A stretch of 7,757 nucleotides of DNA from CAILHX01 sp036561085. Lineage in GTDB: Bacteria > Pseudomonadota > Gammaproteobacteria > Burkholderiales > Methylophilaceae. The stretch is from NCBI GenBank assembly GCA_036561085.1, contig DATBPY010000132.1, positions 1-7,757 of the forward strand. The letters run 5' to 3'. The translations under genes were made by a program, and so were the position numbers. Under the pieces are notes generated by a model. The model made no database searches. It was not told the origin of the DNA and was given only the letters and a program-made list of their open reading frames with translations. This document shows, piece after piece, positions 1-6,625 of the stretch; the first letter of the stretch is position 1; each line of letters begins with the position of its first letter.

Positions 1-24
1 AAAAAAAGACGCCCGAAGGCGTCT
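1..24 (-). terminator. Intrinsic terminator with UUCG tetraloop
   Basis: Read on the minus strand, a 7-bp perfect stem (AGACGCC / GGCGTCT, plus positions 18-24 and 7-13) closes a TTCG tetraloop (14-17). It runs directly into a T tract from the A run at 1-7. This is a textbook Rho-independent terminator. It ends the unit made of the sulfate-binding protein, the EAL protein and the small membrane protein. Confidence 0.9.
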
Positions 25-60
25 GGAGGAGGAGAGTAAGTCTTTAATCTGGGCAGTGTT

Positions 61-109
61 AAATCTGTCCGGAAGGCTGCGCATCATACGCAGTGTTTGT
101 TACAGATTT
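61..109. repeat. Nested inverted repeat in the 3' untranslated region
   Basis: The outer arms AAATCTGT (61-68) and ACAGATTT (102-109) are perfect reverse complements of 8 bp. Between them sits an inner 5-bp stem, CTGCG (77-81) with CGCAG (89-93), around a 7-base loop. In the RNA this could fold as a long imperfect hairpin just after the small membrane-protein gene and before the terminator. There is no T tract, so it is not a second standard terminator. It could be an mRNA-stability element or chance. Confidence 0.4.
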
Positions 110-112
110 GTT

Positions 113-217
113 TCAAGTAGTGGAACTCAGCCCTAAAACTCCCAAGCCCAGGATCAGGCTGATGGAGAGTGCCATCAACAAGTACGAGGTGAATATTGCG
201 ACTCTGGAGCGATCCAT
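113..217 (-). CDS. Small single-span membrane protein, 34 residues, unknown function
   Basis: Not a family I recognise. The ATG at 215-217 opens 34 codons ending at TGA (113-115). The product starts with a charged MDRSR, followed by an uninterrupted hydrophobic stretch from about residue 6 to 30 (VAIFTSYLLMALSIS, then LILGLGVLGL), and ends in SSTT. This is the shape of a one-helix inner-membrane peptide with the positive end likely cytoplasmic. The best evidence for expression is a strong Shine-Dalgarno site (AGGGAG, 8 nt before the ATG) that begins 2 nt after the EAL gene's stop codon. The start is only 15 nt from that gene, so the two are surely co-transcribed and may be coupled. No catalytic motif is visible. 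It might modulate a membrane partner such as a transporter or a c-di-GMP-related complex, but that is inference. A chance hydrophobic frame is possible. Confidence 0.6.
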   Translation of the reverse strand: MDRSRVAIFTSYLLMALSISLILGLGVLGLSSTT

Positions 218-232
218 TTTCGTGACTCCCTG

Positions 233-1084
233 CTATGCCACTTGTTTTAACTGTTGTGCCGACTTGAATTTGTGCCACACGCTTGCGGGTGCCGGTTTGC
301 CCAGCTGGTAGCCTTGCAGCAACCTGGCCCCGGAGTCGATGGCGATGTGCAGTTGTATCTCGTTCTCTATGCCTTCGACGATGGCTTGTGCGTCCAGCTC
401 CTGGATGATCTGTATCAACTTGGGCAGCACTTTGCGTACTTTGGGGTTGATCTGTGCCTGGCGGATGATGCTGATATCCAGCTTGATGAAGTCGGGCGAG
501 ATCTCCCACAGGCGGTCTAAATTAGAGTGCTTGCTGCCGAAATCGTCTATGGCGATCTGGTAGCCGCGGTCGCGATAATTGGCGACGGCTTCGTTAAGCT
601 TCTGGTCCAGTTCAACTTCGCTTTCCAGCACTTCGATCACCACTTGGTGGGTGGGTACGGAGTGATTGTGCAGGATGTTCTCGAACACCTTGCCGTGCGC
701 ATTGACGCTGGTGAGCAGCTTGGGATGCACGTTAAGGAACAACAGCCCTCTTTCCTGCGGCAGGCTTAGATAGTTCAGCGTGTGCAGGGTACGTGCCACG
801 CGGTCGAATTTGACCAGCCGCCCCTGGTTGTCGGCAAAGCTGAATGCCGCCGACGGGGTGAGGCTGTCGGTGCCACCGATGGATGGGCGCAGCAGGGCTT
901 CGTAGCCCAGCGGCGTGGCATCCTGACCCAGCACGTTAATGGGCTGGAATACGCTGCGCAGATGCAATCCGGCGAATTTGCTGACCACTTCGTCCGAGGT
1001 GATCTCCAAGCCGAAATCGTCCAGATCGAGGAATAGCGCTTCGCGCAGGTCCGTCTTGAGTTGGCTTATATTTTCTTGAACCAT
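233..1084 (-). CDS. EAL-domain cyclic-di-GMP phosphodiesterase
   Basis: A 283-residue protein that is almost entirely one EAL domain (about residues 42-275) with a short N-terminal lead and no signal peptide or membrane span, so it is probably cytoplasmic. EAL enzymes hydrolyse c-di-GMP to linear pGpG using two divalent metals. The key residues are present: the EAL signature E62-A63-L64 (in YEALLRP), N118 (FLNVHP), E151 (VVIEVLE), the D180-D181 pair (IAIDDFG), K201 (FIKLD), E237/E240 (VEGIE) and Q257 (LLQGYQ). An active enzyme is therefore likely. The loop after DDFG reads SKHSNL where TGYSSL is common, so dimer or activity control may differ. No GGDEF, PAS or other sensor domain is fused. 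The ATG at 1084 has a good ribosome binding site (AAGGA, 8 nt spacing) and lies 43 nt after the sulfate-binding protein gene, with no terminator between. Co-transcription with a sulfur-uptake gene is unusual. Confidence 0.9.
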   Translation of the reverse strand: MVQENISQLKTDLREALFLDLDDFGLEITSDEVVSKFAGLHLRSVFQPINVLGQDATPLGYEALLRPSIGGTDSLTPSAAFSFADNQGRLVKFDRVARTLHTLNYLSLPQERGLLFLNVHPKLLTSVNAHGKVFENILHNHSVPTHQVVIEVLESEVELDQKLNEAVANYRDRGYQIAIDDFGSKHSNLDRLWEISPDFIKLDISIIRQAQINPKVRKVLPKLIQIIQELDAQAIVEGIENEIQLHIAIDSGARLLQGYQLGKPAPASVWHKFKSAQQLKQVA

Positions 1085-1127
1085 GATAGATATCCTTTAC
1101 GTTACCTTTACTTTATTTTGTACGCAC

Positions 1128-2114
1128 TTATTTAGAGTAGATCTGGTCAAACACGCCGCCGTCGGCGAAGTGCTTCTGTTCCACTTGTTTCCAGCTACCG
1201 AACACTTCGTTCACCGTGAACAATTCCAGTTTCGGGAAGTCTGCGGCGTGTTTGGCGGCGACGGTTTCCGATACCGGTCTTAAGTGATTGCGTGCTGCGA
1301 TCTCTTGGCCTTCGTCCGAATACAGGTATTGCAAGTAGGCTTGAGCCACGGCTTGCGTCTTGTGTTTGTTGGCGAATTTGTCTACCACGGTCACCGGGTT
1401 TTCGGCACGCACGCTGATCGAGGGGTATACCACTTCGAACTTGTCTCCGCCCAATTCCTTGCGTATCAGCGACACCTCGTTCTCAAAAGTGATCAGCACA
1501 TCGCCTATGCCGCGTTGTACGAAAGTGGTGGTTGCGCCGCGTCCGCCGGTATCCAGCACCGGTACGTTCTTGAACAGGCGTTTTTCGAAATCGGCAGCTT
1601 TCTTGTCGTCGCCGCCTTTTTTCAGCACATAGCCGTAGGCTGCCAAGTAGGCGTAACGGCCATTGCCGGAAGTTTTTGGGTTGGCCGCGATCACTGCCGT
1701 GCCCGGTTTGACTAGGTCATCCCAATCCTTGATGTGCTTGGGGTTGCCTTTGCGCACCAGGAATACGGTAACGGACGAGTTAGGCGAGCTGTTATTCGGT
1801 AGGCGCTTGGCCCAGTCGGCAGGAATCAGGTGACCGCGTTCCGCCAGCACGTCGATGTCGCTGGCCTGGTTCATGGTGATGACGTCTGCTTCCAGTCCTT
1901 CGAGCACGGAGCGCACCTGTTTGCTGGAGCCGCCGTGCGATTGATTGACCGTCACCGTCTCGCCGGATTTCTGTTTCCAGTATTGCGCGAATGCCGGGTT
2001 GTAATCCTTATAGAACTCGCGCGATACGTCATAGGAGACGTTGAGCAGCGAAGCATCGGCATGTGCCACCGCAGGGAAGAACAGGATCAGCGCGTATAGA
2101 AGCTTGAAATACAT
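1128..2114 (-). CDS. Periplasmic sulfate/thiosulfate ABC transporter substrate-binding protein
   Basis: A full-length 328-residue member of the Sbp/CysP family, which captures sulfate or thiosulfate in the periplasm and delivers it to a CysTWA-type ABC importer. Residues 1-19 form a Sec signal peptide with a probable signal peptidase I site after AHA19. Family signatures follow: NVSYDVSREFY (25-35), QSHGGSSKQ (58-66), RLPNNSSP (104-111), NPKTSGNGRYAYLAA (145-159), DTGGRGATTTF (188-198) and GDVLITFENE (204-213). GGRGATTTF resembles E. coli CysP, as I recall it, more than Sbp, while the copy at the right edge is Sbp-like, so thiosulfate preference is possible but unproven. An in-frame TAA directly precedes the ATG, so the start cannot lie further upstream. 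The ribosome binding site is weak. The gene has its own promoter, just after the terminator of the encapsulin operon, and leads a unit with the EAL gene. Transporter permease and ATPase genes are not in the window. Confidence 0.93.
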   Translation of the reverse strand: MYFKLLYALILFFPAVAHADASLLNVSYDVSREFYKDYNPAFAQYWKQKSGETVTVNQSHGGSSKQVRSVLEGLEADVITMNQASDIDVLAERGHLIPADWAKRLPNNSSPNSSVTVFLVRKGNPKHIKDWDDLVKPGTAVIAANPKTSGNGRYAYLAAYGYVLKKGGDDKKAADFEKRLFKNVPVLDTGGRGATTTFVQRGIGDVLITFENEVSLIRKELGGDKFEVVYPSISVRAENPVTVVDKFANKHKTQAVAQAYLQYLYSDEGQEIAARNHLRPVSETVAAKHAADFPKLELFTVNEVFGSWKQVEQKHFADGGVFDQIYSK

Positions 2115-2150
2115 TTACTTGGCTTTCGTTATGATTTTTTGATGAAGCGA

Positions 2151-2179
2151 ACTATACGGTCGGATTTAAAGAATGTAAA
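2151..2179 (-). promoter_or_regulatory. Sigma70-like promoter for the binding-protein/EAL unit
   Basis: On the minus strand TTTACA (plus 2174-2179) and TATAGT (plus 2151-2156) are separated by exactly 17 bp, close to the consensus TTGACA-N17-TATAAT. Transcription would start near 2144, giving a leader of about 30 nt before the ATG at 2114. The site falls in AT-rich DNA directly after the upstream terminator, where a promoter is expected. Two copies of TTAAAGAA (plus 2166-2173 and 2184-2191, 18 bp apart) overlap or flank the -35 box and could be an activator site. Confidence 0.65.
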
Positions 2180-2224
2180 AGAATTAAAGAACATAGTGCT
2201 ATAACTATTTAATATAATAAAAGT

Positions 2225-2254
2225 CAAAAAAACGGCGCGGGATGAACGCGCCGT
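2225..2254 (-). terminator. Intrinsic terminator of the encapsulin/desulfurase operon
   Basis: On the minus strand an 8-bp GC-rich perfect stem (ACGGCGCG / CGCGCCGT, plus 2247-2254 and 2232-2239) closes a 7-base loop and runs into seven T residues (plus A run at 2226-2232). It lies 23 nt past the desulfurase stop codon, separating this operon from the downstream binding-protein unit. Confidence 0.92.
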
Positions 2255-2277
2255 GGCAATCAAAATAGTACGATTTA

Positions 2278-3886
<1,609 letters not shown>

Positions 3887-3900
<14 letters not shown>

Positions 3901-4804
3901 GATACTTGCCTACTTCGACGTTCTCCAGCACTGCCAGCGCGTCGTCGGTGAGTACTGCCAGCGAGCAATAGAGCGAGACCAGATAGGAAGCGATGGCTTT
4001 GTGGTTGATGCCCATGAAGCGTACCGACAAGCCGGGGCTTTGTTCGCCGGGCAGGCCGGGTTGGAACAGGCCGACCACGCCCTGGCGTGCTTCGCCGGTG
4101 CGCAGCAGGATGATGCTGCTCTTGCCGTTCTTGACCGGGACTTTGTCGGAAGGGATCAGCGGCACGCCGCGCCAGGTGATGAATTGCGAACCGAACAGCG
4201 ACACGGTCGGCGGCGGCACGCCGCGACGGGTACATTCGCGGCCGAAAGCGGCGATGGCGAGCGGCGATGCCAGGAAGAAGCCGGGTTCTTTCCATACTTT
4301 CACCAGCAACTCGTCGAGGTCGTCCGGGGTGGGGGCGCCGGTACGGGTGCTGATGCGTTGCGACTTGGCGACGTTGTTGAGCAGGCCGTATTCCTTGTTA
4401 TTGATGAGCTCGCTTTCCTGGCGTTCCTTGATGGTCTCTATGGTCAGGCGCAGTTGTTCCTTGATCTGGTTGTGCGGGCTGCTGTAGAGGTCGGAGACGC
4501 GGGTATGCACATCGACCACGGTGTTGACTGCGGACAGCATGTATTCGCGGCCCCATTCTTCGTAATCGACGAAAGTCTTGGGTAGTTCGCGCTCGTCGCG
4601 CGCCGAACAGTCTACTTCGATGCTGGTGGAGTCCTTGACGCGGTTGACGCGGTAGATGCCGGCTTCAACGCCTGTCCATGGGAGTAGGTGAGCCAGCCAG
4701 CGCGGAGTGATGGTGCCCATCATAGGCACGGTCTTGGTGGCGTTGGCTAGGGTACGGGCGGCGACGTCGCCGAGTGCGGTTTGTGCTTCATGGATATCTG
4801 CCAT
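3887..4804 (-). CDS. srpI: Family 2A encapsulin nanocompartment shell protein (SrpI-type)
   Basis: A 305-residue HK97-fold shell protein recognised by close resemblance to Synechococcus SrpI: ATKTVPMMGTITPRW (22-36), VEAGIYRVNRV (46-56), DVHTRVSDLYSSPH (98-111), LRLTIETIKERQE (118-130), GAPTPDDLD (156-164), RGVPPPTVSLFG (194-205), FITWRGVPLIPSDKVPV (208-224), RQGVVGLFQPGL (240-251) and a C-terminal LTDDALAVL (285-293) ending in HEYK. Such proteins self-assemble into icosahedral shells that enclose a cysteine desulfurase; the family was tied to sulfur starvation in cyanobacteria and later to elemental-sulfur storage. Length fits family 2A, and there is no cyclic-nucleotide-binding insert, which argues against family 2B. 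The ATG at 4804 has a good ribosome binding site (GAGGA, 6 nt spacing). The last 14 bp overlap the desulfurase start, so shell and cargo are made together. A 125-bp gap separates it from epsC and may hold a promoter. Confidence 0.97.
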
Positions 4805-4835
4805 GATGGGTCCTCTGTTGGGTTGCTGCTTCCCT

Positions 4836-4847
4836 CCAGAGGTCTGG
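4836..4847. repeat. Short inverted repeat in the shell-gene leader
   Basis: CCAGA (4836-4840) and TCTGG (4843-4847) form a perfect 5-bp inverted repeat with a 2-bp spacer, about 30 bp before the shell-gene start. It is too tight for a stable RNA hairpin but fits a small dyad operator. It is short enough to be chance. Confidence 0.25.
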
Positions 4848-4851
4848 TCAG

Positions 4852-4914
4852 TTAGCCAAAAACTTTTGATTTGATGCCGCCACGGTGAGTGGTAGGCTTT
4901 TTGGTTGCGCTCAT
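4852..4914 (-). CDS. Possible 20-residue basic leader peptide
   Basis: In the 125-bp gap before the shell gene an ATG (4912-4914) opens 20 codons ending at TAA (4852-4854). The product begins MSATKKPTTHRGG and ends IKSKVFG, with five lysines, one arginine and no acidic residue. No Shine-Dalgarno site is visible, and the ATG overlaps a candidate -10 box, so it could be made only from readthrough transcripts. It could be a leader peptide or chance. I recognise no family. Confidence 0.2.
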   Translation of the reverse strand: MSATKKPTTHRGGIKSKVFG

Positions 4915-4942
4915 TCTAGCGCGTTTTGATTAACTGTGAGAA
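4913..4942 (-). promoter_or_regulatory. Weak candidate promoter before the shell gene
   Basis: On the minus strand TAGAAT (plus 4913-4918) is a fair -10 box, with TTCTCA (plus 4937-4942) 18 bp upstream as a poor -35 box. A start near 4906 would leave a leader of about 100 nt before the shell gene. The 125-bp gap at this point, in an otherwise tight gene series, makes an internal promoter plausible, but the match is weak and an activator would be needed. Confidence 0.25.
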
Positions 4943-5847
4943 GGCCCTTGCGTGATGGTGCTGCCGGAAGGTACCGACTTGGTCAGCCACACGTTGCCGC
5001 CTATGGTAGAGCTGCGGCCGATGATGATGCGCCCCAGTATGGTCGCCCCGGCGTAGATCACTACATCATCCTCGACGATGGGGTGGCGTGCGTTGCCTTT
5101 TACCAGTTGCCCGTCTTCGGAGACATCGAAACGTTTCGCACCCAGCGTCACCGCCTGATACAGCCGCACATGCCTGCCGATGATGGTGGTCTCGCCGATG
5201 ACGACGCCGGTGCCGTGGTCGATGAAAAAGCTTTCATCTATGGCTGCGCCGGGGTGGATGTCGATGCCGGTGGCGGAATGCGCGATCTCGGAGATGATGC
5301 GCGCGGTGAGCGGTACACCCAAGCCGTGCAATACATGCGCGATGCGGTGGTGGGTGATGGCGGTGATGCCGGGGTAGCACACCAGCACTTCGTCGGCGCT
5401 GCGTGCTGCCGGGTCACCTTCGAAAGCGGCGCGGATGTCGGTGTCCAGTAAGGCGCGGATGCCGGGCAATGCGGCAGCGAACTCTTTCACCAGCTGGCAG
5501 GCTTTGTGTTCCAGCGCTTCGTCTTTTTCGCTATTGAAGCGTAGCTCGCGTCCTACCTGGTCGCATAAGTCGCGTAACGCGACATCCAGCGTATGGCCGA
5601 CGAAATAATCGATGCCTTCTTCATTCAAGCCCGGCGGGCCGAGGCGGTTGGGGAACAGCGCGGCGGACAGGCCTTCCACGATCTTGGTCAGTGCCTTGCG
5701 CGAAGGCAGTTTGGGCGGGCGGTTGCGGCGCTGGCGATGTTCCAGCGAGGTGTCGCGTATCTGGCGCAGCTCGGCGACGATGGTGTCGATCTCGCGCTGC
5801 ATGTTTTGCACAGCGGTATCTTCCAATTGCGGGATGGAGGCGTTCAT
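4930..5847 (-). CDS. epsC: Serine O-acetyltransferase EpsC (SrpH/CysE-like)
   Basis: A 305-residue enzyme that transfers acetyl from acetyl-CoA to L-serine, giving O-acetylserine, the precursor that cysteine synthase combines with sulfide. The N-terminal ~155 residues are helical. From about 185 a left-handed beta-helix with hexapeptide repeats begins (GIDIHPGAAI, then IDHGTGVVIGETTIIG, HPIVEDDVVIYAGATILG and IIIGRSSTIGGNVWL). The catalytic pair aligns with E. coli D143/H158 as D196 (DIHP) and H211 (DHGTG), and H255 (ARHP) matches the later active-site histidine. The C terminus ends GPSHS and lacks the final isoleucine that CysE uses to bind cysteine synthase, so that complex may not form. 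The gene lies between the TusA gene and the encapsulin gene, a neighbour also found in cyanobacterial srp loci. The ATG at 5847 has no clear Shine-Dalgarno site; translation probably restarts through the ATGA chain before it. It likely supplies the cysteine that the encapsulated desulfurase consumes. Confidence 0.94.
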   Translation of the reverse strand: MNASIPQLEDTAVQNMQREIDTIVAELRQIRDTSLEHRQRRNRPPKLPSRKALTKIVEGLSAALFPNRLGPPGLNEEGIDYFVGHTLDVALRDLCDQVGRELRFNSEKDEALEHKACQLVKEFAAALPGIRALLDTDIRAAFEGDPAARSADEVLVCYPGITAITHHRIAHVLHGLGVPLTARIISEIAHSATGIDIHPGAAIDESFFIDHGTGVVIGETTIIGRHVRLYQAVTLGAKRFDVSEDGQLVKGNARHPIVEDDVVIYAGATILGRIIIGRSSTIGGNVWLTKSVPSGSTITQGPSHS

Positions 5848-5850
5848 GAT

Positions 5851-5878
5851 TTTAAATTCATGGCTTTAAATTCATGGC
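5851..5878. repeat. Perfect 14-bp tandem duplication creating chained ATGA start-stops
   Basis: TTTAAATTCATGGC occurs at 5851-5864 and again immediately at 5865-5878. On the minus strand each copy carries an ATGA. The TusA gene's TGA overlaps the ATG of a 5-codon frame (MNLKP), whose TGA overlaps the ATG of a second 5-codon frame (MNLKS), whose TGA overlaps the epsC ATG. The three genes or frames thus form an unbroken stop/start relay with no clear Shine-Dalgarno site for epsC. Confidence 0.85.
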
Positions 5879-6135
5879 TTACGTAAATAGAAAAGCGTGG
5901 TGTCTGCGTGCTCGCGCCAGAACAAAAGCTGCAGCCCGGTTTGCCGCGCCAGCGACTCGAAATAACTGATCGCGTTGCGGTCGGTGACGATGAATTTGAG
6001 TATTTCGCCGCTGTTGATATGCTCCAGCGATTTGCGCGTGCTGAACATGGGCAGCGGACAGCTTAGTCCTCGCGCGTTGATCTCGTGGTCGTATTTGGGT
6101 TCGCTGTCTATCAGCTTGAGAGGGTTTGCAGCCAT
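5872..6135 (-). CDS. TusA-family sulfur carrier protein
   Basis: An 87-residue protein of the TusA/SirA family, which carries sulfane sulfur as a persulfide on one cysteine and hands it on in relays that begin with a cysteine desulfurase. The signature is NARGLSCPLPMFSTRKSL (20-37), with the persulfide cysteine C26 in the invariant CPxP motif, followed by the family-typical GEILKFIVTD (43-52) and LARQTG (62-67). Length matches E. coli TusA (about 81). I chose the ATG at 6135 because the protein then begins just before the domain and AGGA lies 8 nt upstream; a longer frame back to 6255 would add a non-homologous tail overlapping the Mop gene. Its place beside an encapsulated desulfurase suggests it accepts sulfur leaving the compartment, or loads another enzyme, but the partner is unknown. 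It is likely a dedicated paralog rather than the tRNA-thiolation TusA, so I give no symbol. Confidence 0.92.
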   Translation of the reverse strand: MAANPLKLIDSEPKYDHEINARGLSCPLPMFSTRKSLEHINSGEILKFIVTDRNAISYFESLARQTGLQLLFWREHADTTLFYLRKP

Positions 6136-6139
6136 AGAT

Positions 6140-6163
6140 TTATTCCTGGGTTTATTCCTAGAT
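6140..6163 (-). promoter_or_regulatory. Duplicated Shine-Dalgarno segment before the TusA gene
   Basis: On the minus strand the leader contains AGGAATAAACCC followed at once by AGGAATAAATCT, a 12-bp imperfect tandem repeat. The downstream copy places AGGA 8 nt before the ATG at 6135; the upstream copy adds a second AGGA 12 nt further away. The second copy may act as a ribosome standby site or be a slippage product. Confidence 0.6.
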
Positions 6164-6178
6164 TTAAAGCTTGGGTCT

Positions 6179-6397
6179 CTATAATTTAGCGATGGATACG
6201 CCGGTGGCCTTGAACAGGGCGATGGTCTTGGCACCGACATGCAGGCCGGTCTCATTCAGTGAGCGCGTGGTGACCACTGCGGTCACGGTGCCGGAGGGGG
6301 TTTCCACATCCACTTCGGACACTACATCGCCGAAGATGATGGCGCTGATGCGGCCTTTGAGCTGGTTGCGTGCGTTGAGGGCTTCTATGCTCATCAT
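6179..6397 (-). CDS. Mop/TOBE single-domain oxyanion-binding protein, second copy
   Basis: A protein of about 72 residues consisting of one Mop (TOBE) domain. Stand-alone Mop proteins (molbindins) form hexamers that bind molybdate, tungstate or similar oxyanions at subunit interfaces, and serve as a cytoplasmic buffer. The domain is clear: LNARNQLKGRI, then SEVDVETPSGTVTAVVTTRSL, and a closing ALFKATGVSIAKL. By eye it is identical to the first copy at about 41 of 71 positions, so the pair arose by tandem duplication. It has diverged in the second half (NETGLHVGAKTI in place of SELKLAPGSEVL), so binding may differ. The start is ambiguous: TTG 6400, ATG 6397 or ATG 6394. The ATG at 6397 overlaps the previous stop by one base (TGATG), which favours coupled translation; alignment with the first copy slightly favours 6394. 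The TusA gene follows after 43 nt. Confidence 0.9.
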   Translation of the reverse strand: MMSIEALNARNQLKGRISAIIFGDVVSEVDVETPSGTVTAVVTTRSLNETGLHVGAKTIALFKATGVSIAKL

Positions 6398-6612
6398 CAA
6401 ATCCGTGCCAAAGACACTTCGGTGGATTTCACCAGTGCCAGTACTTCGCTGCCGGGCGCCAGCTTCAGTTCGCTCACCGAGCGCGTGGTGATGACTGCGG
6501 TGATGATGCCTGCAGGCGTTTCCACGTCCACTTCGGAAACGACCGGTCCGGTGACGATCTCCTTGATGCGTCCTTTGAATTGGTTGCGTACGTTGACTGC
6601 GTGTATGGCCAT
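6397..6612 (-). CDS. Mop/TOBE single-domain oxyanion-binding protein, first copy
   Basis: A 71-residue single Mop domain: VNVRNQFKGRIKEI (6-19), GPVVSEVDVETPAG (22-35), TAVITTRSV (38-46) and a final ALVKSTEVSLARI (59-71). Its sequence is close to the common proteobacterial molbindin pattern, so molybdate or tungstate binding in the cytoplasm is the likely role. A role in sensing sulfate, which resembles molybdate in size and charge, cannot be excluded in this sulfur setting; related TOBE domains end the ATPase subunits of molybdate and sulfate importers. The ATG at 6612 has a good Shine-Dalgarno site (AAAGGA, 8 nt spacing) that overlaps the stop of the DUF2325 gene 13 nt upstream. The second Mop gene follows with a one-base overlap. 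No molybdate transporter (modABC) gene is visible in the window. Confidence 0.92.
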   Translation of the reverse strand: MAIHAVNVRNQFKGRIKEIVTGPVVSEVDVETPAGIITAVITTRSVSELKLAPGSEVLALVKSTEVSLARI

Positions 6613-6625
6613 GGTATGGGTCCTT

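Noticed and set aside
84..509. Minus-strand 141-codon frame overlapping the end of the EAL gene
   Set aside because: It is out of frame with the clearly homologous EAL gene and with the small membrane ORF, and has an arginine/glutamine/histidine-rich shadow composition.
4869..4907. Imperfect hairpin after epsC as a terminator
   Set aside because: The stem has mismatches and bulges and is not followed directly by a T tract, so readthrough into the shell gene is expected.
5872..6255. Longer start for the TusA-family gene, adding 40 residues
   Set aside because: The extra N terminus is non-homologous and overlaps the Mop gene by 77 bases, while the ATG at 6135 has a proper ribosome binding site and normal family length.
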